Assembly (NCBI GenBank): GCA_946902985.2 | Contig: OX336395.1 | Location: 19,570,708 to 19,634,707, forward strand | Direction of reading: 5' to 3' | Origin: Meconema thalassinum | Lineage: Eukaryota; Arthropoda; Insecta; Orthoptera; Tettigoniidae | Length of the DNA stretch: 64,000 nt | Part shown: piece by piece, positions 60,897 to 64,000 of the stretch | Numbering within the stretch: position 1 is the stretch's first letter | Layout: each line of letters begins with the position of its first letter | Translations under genes and position numbers: made by a program | The notes under the pieces: generated by a model | Told to the model about the DNA's origin: nothing | What the model saw: the letters and a program-made list of their open reading frames with translations, nothing else | Database searches by the model: none

Positions 60897-63800
60897 CAAC
60901 ACCTTCTAAACTTCAAGACTGCTCTCTCTGCGCGTGACGTCACAAGTGTGGTACGGAAGGTTTTAAGCGGGGAGTGTGCTTCGTAATATGCGTTGTTCTC
61001 AGTGCGTTAAATTTTATGTTCGACTGGACTCAGCATACCAACGCAAAATATATTCTTTCACTTGACCGAGAACCTGAGGGAACAATATGTCTTTCATGCT
61101 GTGTGTGTGATGGTTGGACTGAAAACAGCAGTACAGAGACTGCAAACATCCGTAAAAAGAAAGTCACTGCACAAAATATGTACTGCTGATTTCACTAGGA
61201 ATCATCATTGGATCCCATTTTAGAAATATACCTGTGAATACAGTTAACTTAGAACTAACGCACGGCAGTCGGTGAAAATCTACTCCGCGCTGTTTACCTG
61301 CACTCTATTTAAGACATCACTAGGAAGGAAAGCTTGTTAAAAAGGAAGCAATTTATGTACGATATTACTATTATAATAGTATTTATTATTACTACAACTA
61401 TGATCATTAGTCATAACACTCTGTGAATTGATCCTCCTTACTATCATTGTCTTCTGGTTGAATGAAGGATACAGAGGAAAGTAAACAAGGGTAAATATAA
61501 TATTATAGTGCAGAAAATTTTACGAGAGTAAGGTCCAGAGTCATTTAAAAAGCACAGATATAGACAACACATTACACCACAATTTGATTGGTATCACCTT
61601 GATATTTTCATTCATGTTCTGCTTAAAATTGATGGCATTTTCTCCAAATTCTTGGCAATATTACACATTCAAACTTAAAGTAGGTTTATAAGTTATCGAT
61701 CTACAAACCGGGAGAATCAGGTATCTAACATTTCCAACACAGAGGAACCTCCCCAAACTCTCTATAGATTTTATTGAGGTAAGATGATTGTTGAAAATAC
61801 TAGGTATCAATCCGTGAATTATCTTCCCTTCCTCAAACGTTGACTTGCAGACTACAGTTAAAGGAAATAATTTTCCAATTTAAGTTACCTTACATTTATA
61901 TGAACTATGAACCTTGTTTACGACGTTAAAAATTTTTCTCTTAGTTCTGAATCCACGGGATTCAATTACATTTCAAAAACTATTTTGTGTATTGTCTGGT
62001 TTGATTAAAAATAAGATAATAATAATAATAGAGGCTAATTATACCATGCCTGCCAAGATGTTCAGTTGGGAGCCCTATATTAATCTGTTCCCCTATTAAC
62101 TCATGAATACACTTTTTTAAAAACCAATGCAATTCATGAAATATTAGTACACTAAATTATACTCAGTGATATAAATAGAAAGAGTATGTTTCATATTAAA
62201 TACGCTGGATATTTATGTACCACAGAAGAAAGTGAATTATATGCTTTCTTAAATGCTTAAAGTGCCTAGCAGCAAAATTCTCGAAAACATCAGGATACTA
62301 TCATTTTCCAGAGTTAAAGAAGAAAAAGATGCAGGACGATGCTATGTAAAAAAAAACACTGAAGGAATGGCTTGAGCTAATGTTCTCAATACAATTTGAA
62401 ATATGGATATAAATTTATGTCGCATAAATGACCAACACATTTTGTCCTCTAATCATCCTACACATCATACTGTATGTGGCTTGCTACCAGTGCTAATACT
62501 GTACTTCATATTTGGAAGTTACCCCACATCTGAAAAGTAATTATTCCGTTTGGGAAAGAATGGTTACAAAGTAGTGCAAATACACTACACTTGACCATCA
62601 ACATGGAAATGTCCATGGGCCATTCTTGCTGTTGGTACAAAATTCTATTCCAGAAAGGAAGGACTGTAAAAAAGCAAAAAAAAATTCAGAAGCAGTATAC
62701 ATTGAAATTTTTAGCTGTATTCAGAAGATATTCAGGGTATTTTAATTGGCAAACCTTAGTTTTGTGTTTGTGTTGACCGACTGAGAGCTTTCTTTCATAA
62801 AACTTTGTTGAACTTTCGATCTGTGATGTTTCCATTAATTCTTGTTTCTGCTGTTAAGTAAATGGTACATTCCGCAACCATATTTTAGAAACTTGAAACA
62901 GTTCCAGAGCCTTGCTTTAAAAACTGGGCTATTTTATAAAATAAATTATTTACAAGAAATTAAAGATGAACAAGAGAAATGGATAATTTTAATTATTGAA
63001 AATGAGAGTAGCTGTTTTGAGAGCTACATCTGCATAACAAAATGTAATTTCTGTGTAATAGGGGATCTATCCACCCTGACATACTAGCACTGTTTTATTT
63101 CTTAAGTACATTCCTGTATAAACTCAGTAGAGGTAGAAAGAATAATTTGTCCAATAATATTTGTGGGAAGAGATATTTTTTTCCATGGGATGACCAACAC
63201 GCGTTCCACTTCTTTGATTTTTGGCATAAGATATTGCACAAATTACAAACATGTTTTGTCATAAAAAGTGAAATAAAAAAGACATTTGCTTTACATGAGT
63301 ATTACCATTGCAGTGTCAACAAGCAAATCAAGTGAATGTCACTGAAATCTAAGACAACACTATTGCTAACGTTAACTTCATCATATAAAAGTCACATTTT
63401 GCAGTACTCGGGCACCAGGGTGATTTTAAAACTGCTGTAAATGTCAAACGTGCAGCATGAAGAGTTATGTCCAGGGCTACAGAGTAGAAGAAAACCATGA
63501 TAACATCTATATTTCTCAGAAATCTTGTGCAAAAAACTATGTGATAAGACAGTTACAATTCTCTTATTTTACAGATACAGAATCTGTTGTTCCAATTGTG
63601 GACTTCTGTCATATTAGGAACATAAGTGAGATTTCCTCTACCGTGTGTCGAATAAATGTGTTGTGCAATTGTATTGACTAGCAGGTTTAAATGTAAGCTT
63701 GTAGTGACATAAATTTTGTAATAAAGAGGCAAAAGGCATATCAGAGCTGTATCTCAATATTTCCTTACAGTAAAGTGTAAACGTTCCAGCTAATATGAGA

Positions 63801-64000
63801 TGAATTGAATCATACTGCACAAATGAGAAATACTGCATGGCATGGACTGCTCTAAATTATGTTGTCTAAAACTGCATGAATAGGCTACCTGTCACATTAT
63901 TCAATACCAGAGGCAATTGAAAAGAACTCCCGAATTTTACAATTTCTGTGTGTTTGTAATTAATTCTAAGATCCAGTTGCTCTTTTACAAGATCAGAGTA
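60897..64000 (-). mobile_element. THAP-exon TIR element, unit 5, cut by the window end
   Basis: It begins with CAACACC after CTATAAC (60890-60896) and follows units 1-4 through the small Cys ORF (60974-61189) to the middle frames. The THAP exon would lie about 850 bp or more beyond the window. Confidence 0.8.

Noticed and set aside
30989..64000. CRISPR-like array
   Set aside because: Repeats are contiguous 97-bp monomers without unique spacers, in a eukaryotic transposon context.

Overview
The window is nuclear DNA of an animal, most likely an insect with a large, transposon-rich genome. Supporting signs are split genes with GT-AG introns, AATAAA signals, a Penelope-like element, P/THAP-type transposase remains, piggyBac-like TTAA ends, gypsy-like LTR elements and tRNA-derived SINEs. 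I recall SINEs of these kinds from Orthoptera and stick insects, so a polyneopteran is my inference; no species can be named. There are no operons, CRISPR arrays or prokaryotic signals. The only candidate host gene is an F-box/LRR-like gene with one frameshift. Almost everything else is mobile or tandemly repeated.

Layout. 1-2841: SINE tail, non-LTR RT fragment, and a TIR-bounded element holding two antisense SINEs. 3124-4424: F-box gene. 5013-7700: SINE, then a nearly intact Penelope-like element (RT plus GIY-YIG) on the minus strand with a decayed hammerhead-like motif. 8385-10020: SINE pieces and a piggyBac-like MITE. 10849-13697: decayed P-element/THAP9-like transposase (minus), head to head with a truncated THAP-exon element that starts at 13892 (plus); CRE-like TGACGTCA sites lie between them. 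16344-27432: LTR retrotransposon (minus) with very long 3.9-kb LTRs and gag but no pol. 27880-30040: degenerate non-LTR RT broken by an insertion.

30989-64000 is the most unusual part. It is a macrosatellite in which arrays of a 97-bp minisatellite (five arrays, about 1.0 to 3.5 kb) alternate with about 4.1-kb elements. Each element ends in inverted CAACACC repeats, has a THAP half-domain exon at one end and a small Cys-containing ORF at the other, and is bordered by duplicated CTATAAC. All left junctions share the same variant monomer. This suggests one insertion into the minisatellite followed by amplification of the composite unit. The first unit was later hit by a very young LTR element (32846-37342; LTRs differ at two bases that I could find) that has lost most of pol.

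How the parts relate. I see no metabolic or defence pathway. The story is nested transposition and tandem amplification: the THAP-exon element occurs once alone in inverted orientation (13892) and five times in the macrosatellite, and its ends and the minisatellite monomers carry TGACGTCA or TGACGTG motifs, so the block may be a dense bZIP-binding platform. That last point is inference.
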